Source: Bretschneidera sinensis
Taxonomy: Eukaryota > Streptophyta > Magnoliopsida > Brassicales > Akaniaceae
DNA length: 64,000 bases
Assembly: GCA_023935145.1 (NCBI GenBank)
Contig: CM043698.1
Span: 67,112,501 to 67,176,500 of the forward strand
Reading direction: 5' to 3'
Shown: positions 1 through 12,372 of the stretch, piece by piece
Layout: the number at the start of each line of letters is the position of its first letter
Numbering within the stretch: the first letter of the stretch is position 1
Program-made: the position numbers and the translations under genes
The notes under the pieces: model-generated
Told to the model about the DNA's origin: nothing
Seen by the model: only the letters and a program-made list of their open reading frames with translations
Database searches by the model: none

Positions 1-41
1 TTCTTATTGTATATTAAATGGATAAACTGTAAAGCTTGCAG

Positions 42-2859
42 GACATGAACTGTATAAGGAACAGTTACCATCCGCTGGAATAATCACTGGAATAGGTCCC
101 GTTCATGGACGACTTTGTATGTTTGTGGCAAATGACCCTACTGTCAAGGGAGGGACTTATTATCCCATCACTGTTAAGAAACATCTTAGGGCACAGGAGA
201 TTGCTGCTCAATGCAAACTACCTTGTATATATCTTGTTGATAGTGGAGGTGCTTTCCTTCCAAAGCAGGCTGAGGTCTTTCCAGACAAGGATAATTTTGG
301 TAGAATTTTCTATAATCAAGCCATAATGTCTGCTGAAGGCATCCCTCAAATTGCATTGGTATTAGGCTCCTGCACTGCTGGGGGTGCCTATATCCCTGCA
401 ATGGCTGATGAAAGTGTAATGGTGAAAGGAAATGGTACCATATTTCTAGCTGGACCCCCACTTGTGAAGGTTAGTTCCAGACCCTAGGTATTCCAAATTG
501 GTTATGGTGGTAACTCCTAAAACAGTCTCGTGATTTCTTTGCATCTTTTGTACCTTTTATAAAGTAATAAAACACGTGTTTGCATATATGGTTTACATGC
601 TTGATTCGTGCACTGGTATGCATATGCGCTTATGTTTTCAAAACTTGGATTACATCTAAAGGAAAAGTTTTGGTAGGCTGCTACAGGAGAGGAAGTCTCT
701 GCAGAGGATTTGGGGGGTGCTACAGTGCACTGCAAGACATCAGGGGTTTCAGATTATTTTGCTCAAGGTATTAACCGTGGTTGTCCCGTGTTTTCTAACT
801 CATATTACAACTTTTAAACTTACTATAATATTGTAGATGAACTGCATGGACTTGCTCTTGGAAGGAACATCATCAAGAACTTGCACATGGCTGGGAAACA
901 AGGAACGATGAGTGGATTGCAAAGCATTAACCTTGAATATAAAGAACCATTATATGATGTAAAAGAGCTGCATTCCATTGCACCAGCAGACCATAAGCAG
1001 CACTTTGATGTTCGATCAGTTATTGCTCGAATTGTGGATGGAAGTGAATTTGACGAATTCAAGAAATTGTATGGCACTGTGAGGACATTTAAATCTCTGA
1101 GTTTTTTTTATAGTTATGCTTGTTCCCTTATGATATCTATGAATTTTGTAACTCCAATTGTGTTTGTGCAGACTCTTGTGACTGGTTTTGCTAGAATTTT
1201 TGGTCAACCCGTGGGAATCCTTGGAAACAATGGGATACTATTTAATGAATCTGCTTTAAAAGGGGCCCATTTCATTGAAATATGTGCTCAACGTAACATT
1301 CCTTTGGTTTTCCTTCAGAACATCACTGGCTTTATGGTACATCATCCCAGCTTTTCTTCCCATTAGTGCTTTCTAACATTCAGTGACTTAGTTTTCTAAG
1401 ATGATCTGGATCTGGTCTGCTATTTGGTTGGTTCAAACTGATAGATGAAACTATTATCCTCTTGTTTTCTGGAAGGTTGGCTCAAGATCTGAGGCAAATG
1501 GTATAGCAAAATCTGGAGCAAAAATGGTGATGGCAGTTTCTTGTGCAAAGGTTGGTTTCTTCCAACTCTAGATATTATTTTATTTATGTTCTTGTGTGAT
1601 TGTTGGGATAAAAGAACCCCTGTATGGATGCCTGCGTTGAGCAAATATCCCTAAAGTGTTCACCTTTTTTTATCTGTATAACATATTTTGTTATTGACTT
1701 TTCTGAGTGAAATTTTACATTTTTTTATAGTCAAAGTTTTGTATTAACATGATTCTTTCTGAATAATTATGAATGGCTAATTACATGAGAAGAACATACA
1801 AAATAAAGATCATTGAACTTCTTGTGCAGGTACCAAAGGTTACTATTATCATAGGTGGAAGCTTTGGTGCTGGAAATTATGCAATGTGTGGTCGTGCATA
1901 TAGTCCCGATTTCATGTTCCTTTGGCCAAATGCCAGAATATCTGTGATGGGTGGTGCTCAGGTAGCCTCTCAATACTTTCTTACGTAAACCAGTATGTTG
2001 ATAATAATATTATGTCTTAGCTTTAGAAGAATCAGACAAGATAATTATAATTTTGTTATCTACTGTTTCGGGTCTACTTGTGCTTACAAAGAGGTCTTTA
2101 TCTTGTCTAATATAATATAAAATTAATAGCATTCTCTATCTTTTACATTCTTTAACATGAACCAGTAGTGATATATTATGTTGAAATTATGAAAATTCTT
2201 AGGTATGTGGAATATGTAAATTATTACCAAAAATATCATAAACTATTTGTGCACGCTGTAACCATTCTGTGTAAAGTAGTAGAGGAAGCTTCAGATTGTT
2301 TTGGCATAGTATGTACTCAAATCCATTTTCCCCACAAATATGTTACTCATCTCCTCCAAAATTCATGGTCGAACTTCTTGGTTTGGCTTATGGGCGTTCT
2401 GACATAATATTTTTAGTGAACTATTGTTTAAACACATTACAACCCATGCATCCAAATTCCTTCAGTCCTGTTTTCCTTGGAAATATGCAGGCTGCCGGTG
2501 TTCTGTCCCAAATAGAAAAGGCCAACAAGAAAAAGCAAGGAATCCAGGTAAAATACCTCTGAGAAGGACAGTTTTTTTTTTTTTTTTTTTTTTTTTGAGT
2601 CCAAGCTGGTCATGGTCTGTTTAGTTGTGTTTGAATGCATACACATGTATCACAGTGGACAAAAGAAGAGGAGGAAATGTTCAAGGCAAAAGTTGTGGAG
2701 GCATATGAGAGAGAAGGAAGTTCATATTACTCCACAGCAAGGCTCTGGGATGATGGAATCATTGATCCAGCTGACACAAGAAAGATCATAGCTCTTTGCA
2801 TTTCTGCTTCCATGAACCGTCCCTTAGAAGATACTAGATTTGGTGTATTTAGAATGTAA
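42..2859 (+). CDS. MCCB: Methylcrotonoyl-CoA carboxylase beta chain, mitochondrial (3' eight exons)
   Basis: Carboxyltransferase subunit of the biotin enzyme that carboxylates 3-methylcrotonyl-CoA in mitochondrial leucine catabolism; it partners the biotinylated alpha subunit. Exons seen with GT-AG borders: 42-469, 677-767, 837-1078, 1172-1336, 1476-1550, 1830-1961, 2491-2547, 2656-2859 (stop TAA). Phases join without a frame break. The first exon needs one upstream base, so the gene starts outside the window with its transit peptide. Family landmarks are present: [15 protein letters not shown] in the acyl-CoA-binding half, [17 protein letters not shown] in the second half, [15 protein letters not shown] and a WPNAR-containing segment, and a C-terminus ending RFGVFRM as in plant MCCB. 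The glycine-rich loops look intact, so the gene is probably functional. Intron 1079-1171 is 93 nt with no in-frame stop (see findings). A T-run of about 20 sits in the last intron near 2572-2596. Confidence 0.95.
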
Positions 2860-2916
2860 TGTGATAAGAATCCGTATGATAAAGCACTTGCAGCCAAACA
2901 TTTTCTGCTCATTAAT

Positions 2917-2922
2917 AATAAA
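2917..2922 (+). promoter_or_regulatory. Candidate poly(A) signal of MCCB
   Basis: Canonical AATAAA lies 58 bases after the MCCB stop codon, a normal spacing for a plant 3' UTR. Plant poly(A) signals are loose, so the hexamer alone is weak evidence. The stretch from here to 3218 has no gene I can recognise. Confidence 0.4.
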
Positions 2923-3218
2923 CGTGTTTTTTCTTTTCTTTTCTTTATTTGATATTTTCATATCATATATGTTTATTTCTGGTGGAAGAGGTAAAAATAT
3001 TTTTCTTTATTTGATTTCTCTTAATTAGTGCCAATATTACCCAAAAAAAAGAAAAGACAGAATAAGTTCCACTCAATCTGTCAAAGGTTTTTTTGGAGTT
3101 ACACAGATGTCAATGACTCGATGCATTTTATTTTATTTTTCAAATGAACAGAAAAGTAATCATATGTCTATTTATTATTGTGATAAATAAATATGATCTC
3201 CACCACTTCCACACAATG

Positions 3219-3291
3219 GCGCCCGTGGCCTAATGGATAAGGCGTTTGACTTCTAATCAGGCGACTGCGGGTTCGAGTCCCACTGGGCGTG
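3219..3291 (+). tRNA. tRNA-Arg (anticodon TCT)
   Basis: A 73-base cloverleaf without intron. Acceptor GCGCCCG pairs with TGGGCGT (G-T at both end pairs) and the discriminator base is G. D stem is GCCT/AGGC. The anticodon loop CTTCTAA at 3250-3256 carries TCT (3252-3254), reading AGA codons. The T arm has the TTCGAGT loop, but its stem is GCGGG/CCCAC, leaving a C-A mismatch at the second pair. The anticodon stem has two G-T pairs. Internal promoter boxes A (TGGCCTAATGG) and B (GGTTCGAGTCC) are present. A T8 tract follows. No CCA is encoded, as expected for a nuclear plant tRNA. The stem defects suggest a slightly decayed but possibly active gene. Confidence 0.9.
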
Positions 3292-3294
3292 CAA

Positions 3295-3302
3295 TTTTTT
3301 TT
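3295..3302 (+). terminator. RNA polymerase III terminator of tRNA-Arg
   Basis: A run of eight T residues begins four bases after the tRNA 3' end, the standard Pol III stop signal. Confidence 0.8.
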
Positions 3303-3581
3303 CCTCATATTAAAATAAGACTGGGTCCCACTTTCCCATCATATCCAAATTTCCAATATAACAAACTGATCTTACTGGGTCCCACATGGCCACATTCGGA
3401 AAATAAATCCAACAGAAACGTGCTCCATTTCTCTACCCTTCTGATTACCTGATTCTGTTCTTCTGTAGACTGCAGACTGATCTGAGATTTACCTAAACTT
3501 GTGTGTTTCATATTTTCTTTGCCATACAGAGTCTGATTGATTCATCGATTCTCTTCTCTTTTCTTCAGTCTGCTTCACTCA
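3303..3581 (+). promoter_or_regulatory. Promoter and 5' UTR region of the thioredoxin gene
   Basis: The 279 bases between the tRNA terminator and the thioredoxin ATG must hold its core promoter and leader. The last 80 bases are pyrimidine-rich (CTCTTCTCTTTTCTTCAG), typical of plant 5' UTRs. I see no convincing TATA box. The Pol III gene is unusually close upstream. Confidence 0.35.
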
Positions 3582-6457
3582 ATGGCTTCTTCTACTATTA
3601 CTACTTCTTTAACTTTGTGCTCTACCCATTTGGCTTCTCCTAGCACACGCGCTCTTTCCTCTCCCTTCCCCTCCCAGCTAAACCCCAGCACACTCTCATT
3701 TCCCCTCCATTCACTGACCAGTAAGGGATCCCTTAGGTCTCGCAGAAATTCACCTTTCCCTCTCAGGGTTCTCTGCCTGCGTGAATCCCGAGGTAACCCT
3801 TCCTTTTTATTGCTATGATCTGACTTTTCTTTTCTTTTTTAGTTTAATCTTGATCTGGTTTTGGATTCTCGGTTTTGGCAATGTTTCTGGGTATTTGTAT
3901 GTTGGGGAGTAGTACTTTGTTAGCATAGTTTGTCTCTGTTGGGTTTTGGCGAGAAAGTTGAGGAGGAAGGAATAAAAAATGGAAGAGAATGAAATTCGAT
4001 TGTTTGCATTAATATTGCTTTGATTTGTGGTATTGGTTTTGGTAAATTTTCTGGGTATTTGTTATCCTTGGATATTTATGATTTCATTCCTTGTTGGTTG
4101 AGGCAAATCCTGTTTGGTTGCTGTGAAAATTTATTACTATCAATTTACAGTAATGTATAATGCTAATTGCTAAGAGCTGAGCTGGTCTCAATCGAGTTAA
4201 AAGAGATCAAATCAGCTGTGTAAATATTTAGGAATAATCTAGCTCTAAATTTACTCGCTAATTTCTCGTTTATTATCTAAAGTCTAAACCCTCTTTCCCT
4301 TATCCCTACTAGTTTTTAATACGATGTCTCCTTGCTCTTTTCTCTCTCTTTTTTATTTTTTTATTTTTTCCTCCTAATCAATATTAATTTCGTATTTGGA
4401 AGCATATGAGCAAAAAAGAAGAAGATGTGTATCTGTGCATGAATTGATTGAATTTTCTTTTTCCTTTTCTTTTATTGGCTCTTTTACTTAGCTCTAAAAA
4501 AGCAGGTATATCTGGAATAAATCTGGCAAAATATTGTGCAGGATTTAGTTATGCTTTTCTTACTTTCTCATTTTTAGCAACCAAATGAAATGCAGGACAG
4601 GTTTGGATTTTACAAGTACTAGACAAGATTTGTTTTAATTAAAAATGGATCACAGCTCTACAGAGCAAAAAAAAAAAAGTATGGAATGTTTTAAGAGGAA
4701 TTTGCCATTAGATTTGTACTTGATCATTTGGTGTTTGTGATAACTTTTGTTATTTGTTTGGTTGTCTTCTTTGTATATTATTTTGATAATTAGGTCAGCA
4801 TATAGCTTCATCTTTCCATTGTCATTCATCCCAAAAAAGGAACAATTACTAATGGAAATTTATATTGACTTTAAACCTGAAGATGACAATAGGGTGGATT
4901 TGGGATAGGAATCTAATATCCTATGCTTATGGAATATCTGCTTTCTTCTTTCAAGGTAAAAAACACACCCTGTTTAGATTAGAAAGATCGGGACTTGGTG
5001 AGGCTATAAATTTCCTTCCTTATTTATACCAATGTCAATGATACTTTTCTTAGATCTTAACACATAATCTAATTTCAGTTCTAAGACTTTTGAGGTGTGT
5101 GAGTTTAGACTTCAGAATTCAGATCTATTTAGTGCTTTATAGACCTTCTCAGAGTTCACTCCACACATAATTCCACGTACTCCAAAAAGAACATTAAGTT
5201 TGACGTTGGTTTTTCTTTACTCTAGTCATACCAACTGCAAAAAGAATCACTATTCATTAACAGATGTAAGGTTGACTTTGGTTAGGTACAAAGGAAAAGC
5301 TATCTCGAACTGAAGTCACTGAGTAAGGTAAAATTTAAACCCCAAACAGAACGAAGATAGCCAAAAACACCTAATGATCCTGAACAGTAATAAATCAATT
5401 TGAAAAAGGTCATGAGTCTCGTGACCCTGATTTCTCTCAAAAAATTTTTTTTAACTTTTCAGCCATTATTATTTGATAGTGGAGAAGGTGCTGAAAGATT
5501 CCTGGTTTGTTTGTGAATTTTTGGTGATTTTAGAGGTGTGTGTGTGGGAGGGAGGGAGTTAAAGGTTGTTTTAACGACATTGATTTATAGTTTTCTATTT
5601 AATCTTTGGAGTACAAGGAAAAGTAGCTTGTAAAAATACTGTTCAGGGTCTCTAAGGATTTGATAATTGAATTCTTATGAGTCTCCTATTGTGCCAGTTG
5701 AACTTATCACTGATCATCTGAGTTGTTTATATTTTTGTTTGTCTGTTAAGAAACATAAATCATGAGAACAAAATACAAAGGAAGATGCAGCAGCATGAAG
5801 AAAATGGGATTATTAATTTCAATTGCTAGCTTCACTCTTACAGGTTCTTGAAGGAATCCTATTTATTTGTCTAAGATTAGGGTTGATGAGAAACGATTAC
5901 TGATTGCCAAGGGATAAGTGGAAAGTAAAAGTGTGTCCTAGGGATGATACAATATCGCCTTTGCCATAAGAGGTTAATGTGGTTTGGGCTCAAACTCATT
6001 CTACTTTGTTCTTTTTATATTTTGCTTTTAAGTGCCTTACTAAATTAGAGCTTACATGATTGATGTTAGTGGATCACATAAAGATTAAAACAATGGAAAC
6101 ATCTCAGTCTTAACCATATTATGTTGGGTCTGTGCAGCTGCCGTGGTTACTACAGATTCATGGGAAAAGTCAATTCTGAGAAGTGATACTCCTGTCCTAG
6201 TTGAATTCTATGCGAGTTGGTGTGGACCCTGCAGGATGGTGCACCGGGTAATCGATGAGATTGCCGGTGAGTATGCTGGGAGACTAAAATGCTTTGTACT
6301 CAACACAGACAATGACTTGCCAGTTGCCGAGGACTATGAAATTAAGGCTGTACCAGTTGTTTTGCTGTTCAAGAATGGGGAGAAGTGTGAGTCTGTTGTT
6401 GGTACCATGCCTAAAGAGTTCTACATTGCTGCCATTGACAGGGTTCTGGGTTCATAA
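3582..6457 (+). CDS. Thioredoxin M3-type, chloroplastic (GAT1-like)
   Basis: Plastid thioredoxin; in Arabidopsis the closest type (Trx m3/GAT1) affects plastid redox and plasmodesmal transport. Exon 1 is 3582-3792 (70 codons plus one base), intron 3793-6137, exon 2 is 6138-6457; the joined protein is 176 residues, close to the family norm. The start is the first ATG after a CT-rich leader. Residues 1 to about 68 are rich in Ser, Thr, Leu and Arg with almost no acidic residues, as in a stroma transit peptide. The catalytic WCGPC is at residues 98-102 (Cys99 and Cys102) and the cis-proline in KAVPVV is at 143. The [14 protein letters not shown] context and the [20 protein letters not shown] stretch favour m3 over other m-types. 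No defects are seen. Confidence 0.9.
3793..6137 (+). other. Thioredoxin intron 1 (2.3 kb)
   Basis: A GT-AG intron separating the transit-peptide exon from the thioredoxin-fold exon. It is AT-rich and has no ORF or recognisable element. The exon split matches protein modules: everything before it is targeting sequence and everything after it is the catalytic domain. Confidence 0.75.
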
Positions 6458-6894
6458 AATAAGATTTAGTACATATCTAGAACACAGTAAAATTGATCAA
6501 ATTTTTTTCTCACGTATCATATGATTTGTATTTCTTGAATTTTCTGTTGGGTTATCAGTGCATCAAATGTACATAGATGCTGGCTGTTAGAATAGTTCCT
6601 TTCTACCTTTACCTTCCACTCTTTGAATATAACAACTTGACTGTTCTGTAAATGTTTCCTTCATTGTTCCTGCCTATTTTGTAGTATTATTTTTAAACTC
6701 TCTCTATGCAGCAATATGCTAATTCTAGAGCAGAACAAGTTTCAATTTGGTTTCTGATTTGCCCAATTGGATTTGGAATTTTTATAACTAGATTGTGTGG
6801 TAGATCTTTCTCTTTTCCCTGACTTAAGAAACGGATTTGAATCAATGGGGCTATGTGCTTATGTTTATTACCTTATGTACTCTATTTTAAACTT

Positions 6895-7200
6895 AAGGTA
6901 CCGTTTATATAGTTGTCAAAATAGTGTTTGAAACAATATTTAGTGAAACAATTTTTAGCTTAAAACAGTAATGAAAACAATTTCTGACATAAATATCAAG
7001 CTTTGGATTGTTTTGAAAAAAAATAGGGCTTGTTTGGGGAGGGTTTTCAAAAACCTTGTTCAGTGTTCAAACACTGAAAACTCTGCTCAAACACTTGCAG
7101 ACATGTTTGGGACGCAGTATTCCAAAATAATTTTCAGTGTTCACTTTCACTAAATGACTGTTCAAACACTAAAATCAGAACACTGCAAATTGACGTTTTC
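6895..7200. repeat. Repeat of the AACACTGAAAAC family (MITE-like)
   Basis: This stretch is dense in short direct and inverted copies of TTTTCAGTG / CACTGAAAA, and contains GGCTTGTTTGGG, wording typical of plant non-autonomous DNA transposon ends. A related block lies at 12120-12372. I could not fix the ends or a target duplication, so this is a family call rather than a defined element. The stretch 6458-6894 before it holds only the thioredoxin 3' UTR and no gene. Confidence 0.35.
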
Positions 7201-7509
7201 GGTCTGAAATCAGTGTTCAGTTTTCAGCTTCACTTTCCTAATTCACAGACCTTCTCTCGCGACCTCCCTTCTTATTCTCCAATCCTCAGAGCTCTTCCCT
7301 CTCTCTGCAATGCCTTCATCCTTCTCTCTTCCTATTTCATTATTTACTGTTATAAGTACATATCTGGAGGCGTATATCATTAGCCTCTAAATAGAGGGAG
7401 ACAAAGAGAAGAAAAGAGAAGGAGAAGAAATAGGAGAAGGGATAGAATGAGACTGAGAGTGCAGTGGATGCAAGAACAGAAACTACGTATTTAGATCGTT
7501 CTACAACAG

Positions 7510-9681
7510 ATGCAAGCAGCTGCGTCTTCTTGTGGACAACAAAACCCCTGCAGACTCCAAATGGCTACCTCGTATTGGCAATTGGATATGCACCGGTTAG
7601 TACCCTACCTCTATCTCCGTGCATACCTATATCTGTTGGTTTATTTATACGGGTATGAGTTTGTATGTGTATTATTTATTTTTGGTGTTTGTGTTTCGTT
7701 GAGTATGTCGACTCAACCTGAGATTTTCCCTGTTTCAATTAAATCGATGATTTCGTGAGTTGCTGGGCTGGTATTGAACGATAGGGTTTGAGTTTTTGGT
7801 TTTTCCGATAGTGATAGGGTTCATACGAGATTTGCGAATTTCGTTGATTAGATGTAGGGAATTCTTTTTTTTCTAATGTTTTTTGTTGGGTGATTTATTG
7901 ATGGATGCCAATGGTGTGGATTTAGGTTTTTTTTTTTTTTTTAGTTTATTGGAATTGTTTAAGATACTGTTGTCCTAGTGAGAAGTTACAATAAGGGCTT
8001 TGGCGGGTGGACACATATTAGGCTTGATACATGAAATGGTAGCTGAGGAAGGTTTCCTTGTGCATAATGTTATGCTATTAGTATCAGATATATGGTTTGT
8101 TAGATGGTTGATAGGTTAAAGCTATTAGATGGGCTATTATTTCAGCTTCTTCGGCTTCTCTTGCGCCCCTAAATGCAGTTTACTAAGAAAGTTTGCCACC
8201 CATACTGAAGCTATTTTATTTTTCATTTAACTGAGGGTTCTGTGAAGAGTTATAGTTTGTCAAGCATGGGAATATTAGTGTCATCTATGCCATTTTCATT
8301 TCTTATACTGACGTGAAAACAACTAGTTTTTTCGTTGCTGAAAATCATCATCTCTGTTCTTATCTTTTGTTTATAGTGCAACTTGCCTTTGTAATATGTT
8401 TAATTTATTTTTGTGAAGTTGAATTAGGAATTTGCAATCAATTAGGTTGAGTGGTTTGTGTTTTTTGTTTATGTATTTTGGTATGGTGTGGGCTGGTTGG
8501 TGTGCGTATACTTGGCCTCCTTTCCTCTTCGTGGCTGCGTTGTGGGTTGGGTGTGTGTGGCAATGGATCAATAGGTTGCACTAACAACAATTATGCATCA
8601 AGAGAAAAGTGCAAAAAGTGTGGGCAACCAAAGGAAGTAGCAGCAATGCCAGCAATTGCAATGACTGGAGCTTCTCTCCCAACTTATTCACATTATTTTT
8701 CCAGGACCCCAGGAGCACCGGAACAAAAGATGAATAATGGATTGATGGTCAGTGGTGCTCTCCAACAGTCACTTCCATTGAGCTCCAACTGGTCTGTAGT
8801 AGGGGCTGATAAGTATGGACTTCAGACAACTTCCACTTGGCCCTTAGTTGGAAGTCAGACTTCTGGACTTCCATTTACTAACCCTGCTAATCAGCCTCTT
8901 TCTGTTCCAAAAGGATGGCACAGTGGTGACTGGATATGCAACTGTGGCTTCCATAATTACTCTTCACGTTCACAGGTATCATGGTGCTGCCTAAATAGGA
9001 TTGAGCGTTATCCTTTTAACTGATGGCATAATTATATACGATTTCAGATCTCATTATTTTTCTGATTCTGTTTGGTTTTCTTTGCAGTGCAAAAGTTGCG
9101 ATGCTTCTATGCCACCAGGTAAAATCTCGTTCAAAGTAGTATCATTCTTTTTCAACTTTTAGTGTATACTTGACCTGACTATATTCTTAGCCGTTACAAT
9201 CACTATTGTGCTTGCTCCATTGGCTCTTGTAAATTCTATATTTCATTTTTATATAAAAAGTAAATTCTCTATGTCATGCGATTCCAATCTTAATGTTTTC
9301 TAGTTAACATTTGGACTGCGTTATCATATGGAATGACTTTCATTAGCTGCAACTGATTTCTTACTTTTTATCCTAGCTCTTGGAACTAAGAGATTAGCAT
9401 CGGAAGAGTTTTCCCATGAGTGGGATAGCAAAAGATTGAATTCAGGATATGTAAGGAATTATTTTCTGGGCAGCATTTTAGATTAATATAAATTTTTAAG
9501 CATCTTTTTCCACTTGACCCTCACTAGTTTTTTCTCCATCCATTTGGCTCATTGACAGAAAAATGGGCAGCAGTAACCATACCCGAGATTTGACCAATTT
9601 GGAGTGGCAACTGGTGACCCAAAACCAGGACTTTATGCTCTCTATCCCAGTGTAAGCTCAGGTGTCACTCCAAATTGGCAG
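7510..9681 (+). pseudogene. RanBP2-type zinc-finger protein gene, apparently broken
   Basis: Plant RanBP2/NZF zinc-finger proteins bind RNA or proteins through W-x-C-x2-C-x10-C-x2-C fingers. Exons: 7510-7595, 8575-8975, 9088-9118, 9377-9450, 9559-9681. Finger 1 (WICTGC...CKKC) is formed by joining exon 1 to exon 2; finger 2 (WICNCGFHNYSSRSQ then CKSC) spans exons 2-3. Exon 4 encodes ALGTKRLASEEF. Two defects: the only sensible ATG (7510) reads in a different frame from the finger (codon starts at 7580), a net shift of one; and exon 5 has an in-frame TAA at 9574-9576 just before a recognisable GLYALYPSVSSG segment. A transposon sits downstream at 9993-10284. A last exon may be at 10751-10803. 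Misread bases or an unseen upstream exon could rescue the start, but not easily the TAA. Confidence 0.6.
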
Positions 9682-9828
9682 GTGCCCATTTTGTATTTAA
9701 CCAGTTTTCCAAAATTTTCCAAGAATTAAATAAAATTTACCTACAAATGTGATGGGAATTAATACTAAAATATTTTATATGTTTTGTAATCTTTGATGTT
9801 TTCAATACTAAAAATTTCATAGATTGTA

Positions 9829-9955
9829 AGGCACAAGGAATGTAATAGGATTAATACTCTAAAGATGAAGCTTGAGCAGGTTTGACGGGATGAAGCGTTG
9901 GTAGAGTATGGTGCCTTGTATCTAGTTGAAAAGAATAGGATTGCCAAGTTTTACC
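9829..9955. repeat. Partial direct copy of the downstream MITE
   Basis: Starting at GCACAAGGAATGTAATAGG, this block repeats 10003-10130 with only a few differences, 172 bases upstream. It lacks the terminal GCCCGTTTGG, so it is a truncated copy. Confidence 0.6.
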
Positions 9956-9992
9956 AATTGTTGAGGGATAAGCTGTATGATGTAGCATATGA

Positions 9993-10284
9993 GCCCGTTT
10001 GGCATGCACAAGGAATGTAATAGGATTAATACTCTAAAGATGAAGCTTGAGTGGGTTTGAGGGGATGAAGTGTTGGTAGAGTATGGTGCCTTATATCTAG
10101 TTGAAAAGGATAGGATTGCCAAGTTTAAGGTGGTATCATACTCCTTTCAATTGGACAAAGGCAAACATAGTGTACCAATAAATATACCAACACTTCATCT
10201 CCTCTATCCCCCTCAAACTTCAGTTTTATGGTATTAATCCTATTTCATTCTTATTCAAATTCCTTGTGCAATCCAAACAAGGGC
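9993..10284. mobile_element. MITE with terminal inverted repeats
   Basis: The left end reads GCCCGTTTGGCATGCACAAG and the right end, reverse-complemented, reads GCCCTTGTTTGGATTGCACA. The similarity continues inward for about 40 bases (ATTAATAC / GTATTAAT). Length is about 292 bp with no coding capacity, as in hAT- or Harbinger-derived MITEs. The target duplication is not clear. It lies in or just after the broken zinc-finger gene. Confidence 0.65.
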
Positions 10285-10803
10285 AAATAGGTTTTGTAAA
10301 AGCAATGTGTCTTATGTTTAGAAGGCTTCTGACCAAGGCTAAAAAGCCTTTTGGTGCAGAGAAGTTTAGTGAGAAGTAAATTCTTTATGCAATTCTTATT
10401 TAAATAGTGGTTGGGTTCCTGATGTTGAGCTTCTATTTATGCATTCAATTAGGAAAGATGAAAATCTCTCTCCCTTTCTCGTGTGCACAAGTGGCATCTA
10501 TAACTTCCAGTCTCTACCATTTTCCTAATATCAACATGTTTTTGCAACATGCTTATGTTGTTAGCATTATTGACATTAATATCAATTCAATAGTACTAGA
10601 GCTAATTTCTTGCATCTGCATAGTGTGTTCCCACTAGCCTACATACGTTTTGACTGATGAATATGCACAGGTTGAATGGCATGAAAACACTTTTATATTT
10701 GTGTATTTCTCGTTATATGGATCAACTAACTGGTTTCATGTTTGAATCAGGAGATGCAGTGAAGGAAGATGCAAAATCCTCTGCTTCCAAATTTGTAATT
10801 TGA

Positions 10804-12119
10804 AGTTGTATCTATTTGTTCTTGAAGATGTTATAGTCATTGCACTTTTTTTTATAAGTTATAGTCATTGCACGTTGGATAATTGGATTACTGATGAGAG
10901 AAACTCTACATGATATCATAAACACATCGGATACATCATAACTACTCGCTTTAACCAGCGGTCCAGCATGAGGGGCAAAATATAGGTAGGGACCGAAGTA
11001 GCTATGGCTTTGGGGGAGGACAAAGAAAGAAAGAGCTTCTGAATTTTTCTGAAAGAACCTTGTTATGTTTTCTTCAGTTTCTGTTAGATTGTCATTGTAA
11101 CGATAAAAAATTTATGGACTCTTGTTTGTGGAACAACTTGATAATTCATCCTATTACATTATCGTTTCAATTTTTTTCCTTTTTTTCCTCTTGTTTTATT
11201 GTGATAAGCGGAATTGTTGTGGATTAGGAGTTCATGTTAGTGGCAGTAACCTCTGAGATCAACAACAACTTAGATAAATCATTTTCTTGGTTTTGAAAGA
11301 ACTCATTAATGTTCATTCTTTGTTTAACATGCCTTCTTAATTATGGTTTTAATCCCTTAGAAATGATTTGACATAAGAAAATGGCAAACCAAGCTCCATT
11401 TACCGCTTGGAGGTTGTCAAAATTATGTTAAAATAGTGCATGATCCTGAGTTTAGATTAACTTAAAAATGAAAATAACGTCAGTTTCAATCCGATTTTTT
11501 TGAAACTTTTGTTATTCCAATCTGATTTCAGCTTTAAGCCCCCTTCCATAAGCTTTTTTACCCACAAACAGGGAGTTAATATTATTTGACTTAGGAATAT
11601 ATTGATTTTTTTTCTTAGGAATATATTTCACATATTGATATATTATTTGACTTATACGATGTGAGGATGACAAACTAACCAAATTGAGCAGTTGAGGCAA
11701 ACCCGTTTGAAAGAAGAATTTTGGGCCGTTCATTTCCATTTTATCAATTTATCACAATTGTATTTGATCAATGAATATTGTATCTTAAAGTTGTCATCAA
11801 CTATCTTATTTTTAAGAAGAAAAATATGTCATCTTTTAGATATTGAACAAACGTGAATATTGTATTTGATGGGTTAGTTGTTCAAATTTTATCAAATTGT
11901 AAAAGTTGTATTGTATATATTTTTTTTAAAGAATTTATTTTACAAACAAACATGACATGACGCAGGGGAAGAGTGTTATCATGTTTGATCGATGATATAT
12001 AAAAAATACTAACATTTTAAAAATAAAATAATATTAATTATTTCCAAATATTTGGTGTGTGCTTAAAAAATTGTATTTAGTAAATATGAGAAATAAAATT
12101 AATTTTAGATATTAAAATT
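10804..12119. other. Intergenic, no gene recognised
   Basis: AT-rich sequence between the zinc-finger remnant and the NYN-LOTUS gene. Only short spurious reading frames occur. No element ends were seen. Confidence 0.5.
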
Positions 12120-12372
12120 TAAACTGAACACTGAAAACTGAAAGCTGAAAACAATTACAAAAAAGTGTAATCCAAACAGCTTTCTATTTTCAAAACAGTT
12201 TTCAAACACTGATTATCCAAACAACATTTAACTGAAAACTGTTTTGAAAACAGTTTTCGAACACTGTTATCCAAACATGTTTTCGAGCACTGAAAACTGA
12301 AAATTGTTTTTAGAAACTCTTTTCGAAAACAGTTTTCGAACACTGAAAACTGAAAACTGTTACCAAACATAC
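12120..12372. repeat. Palindrome-rich repeat of the AACACTGAAAAC family
   Basis: Repeated copies of CACTGAAAACTGAAA and its complement flank a near-palindrome GAAAACTGTTTTGAAAACAG around 12236-12261. The transcript would fold into a long hairpin. It resembles the block at 6895-7200 and ends with ACCAAACATACCCATG, a form common at plant MITE borders. Exact ends were not determined. Confidence 0.45.
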
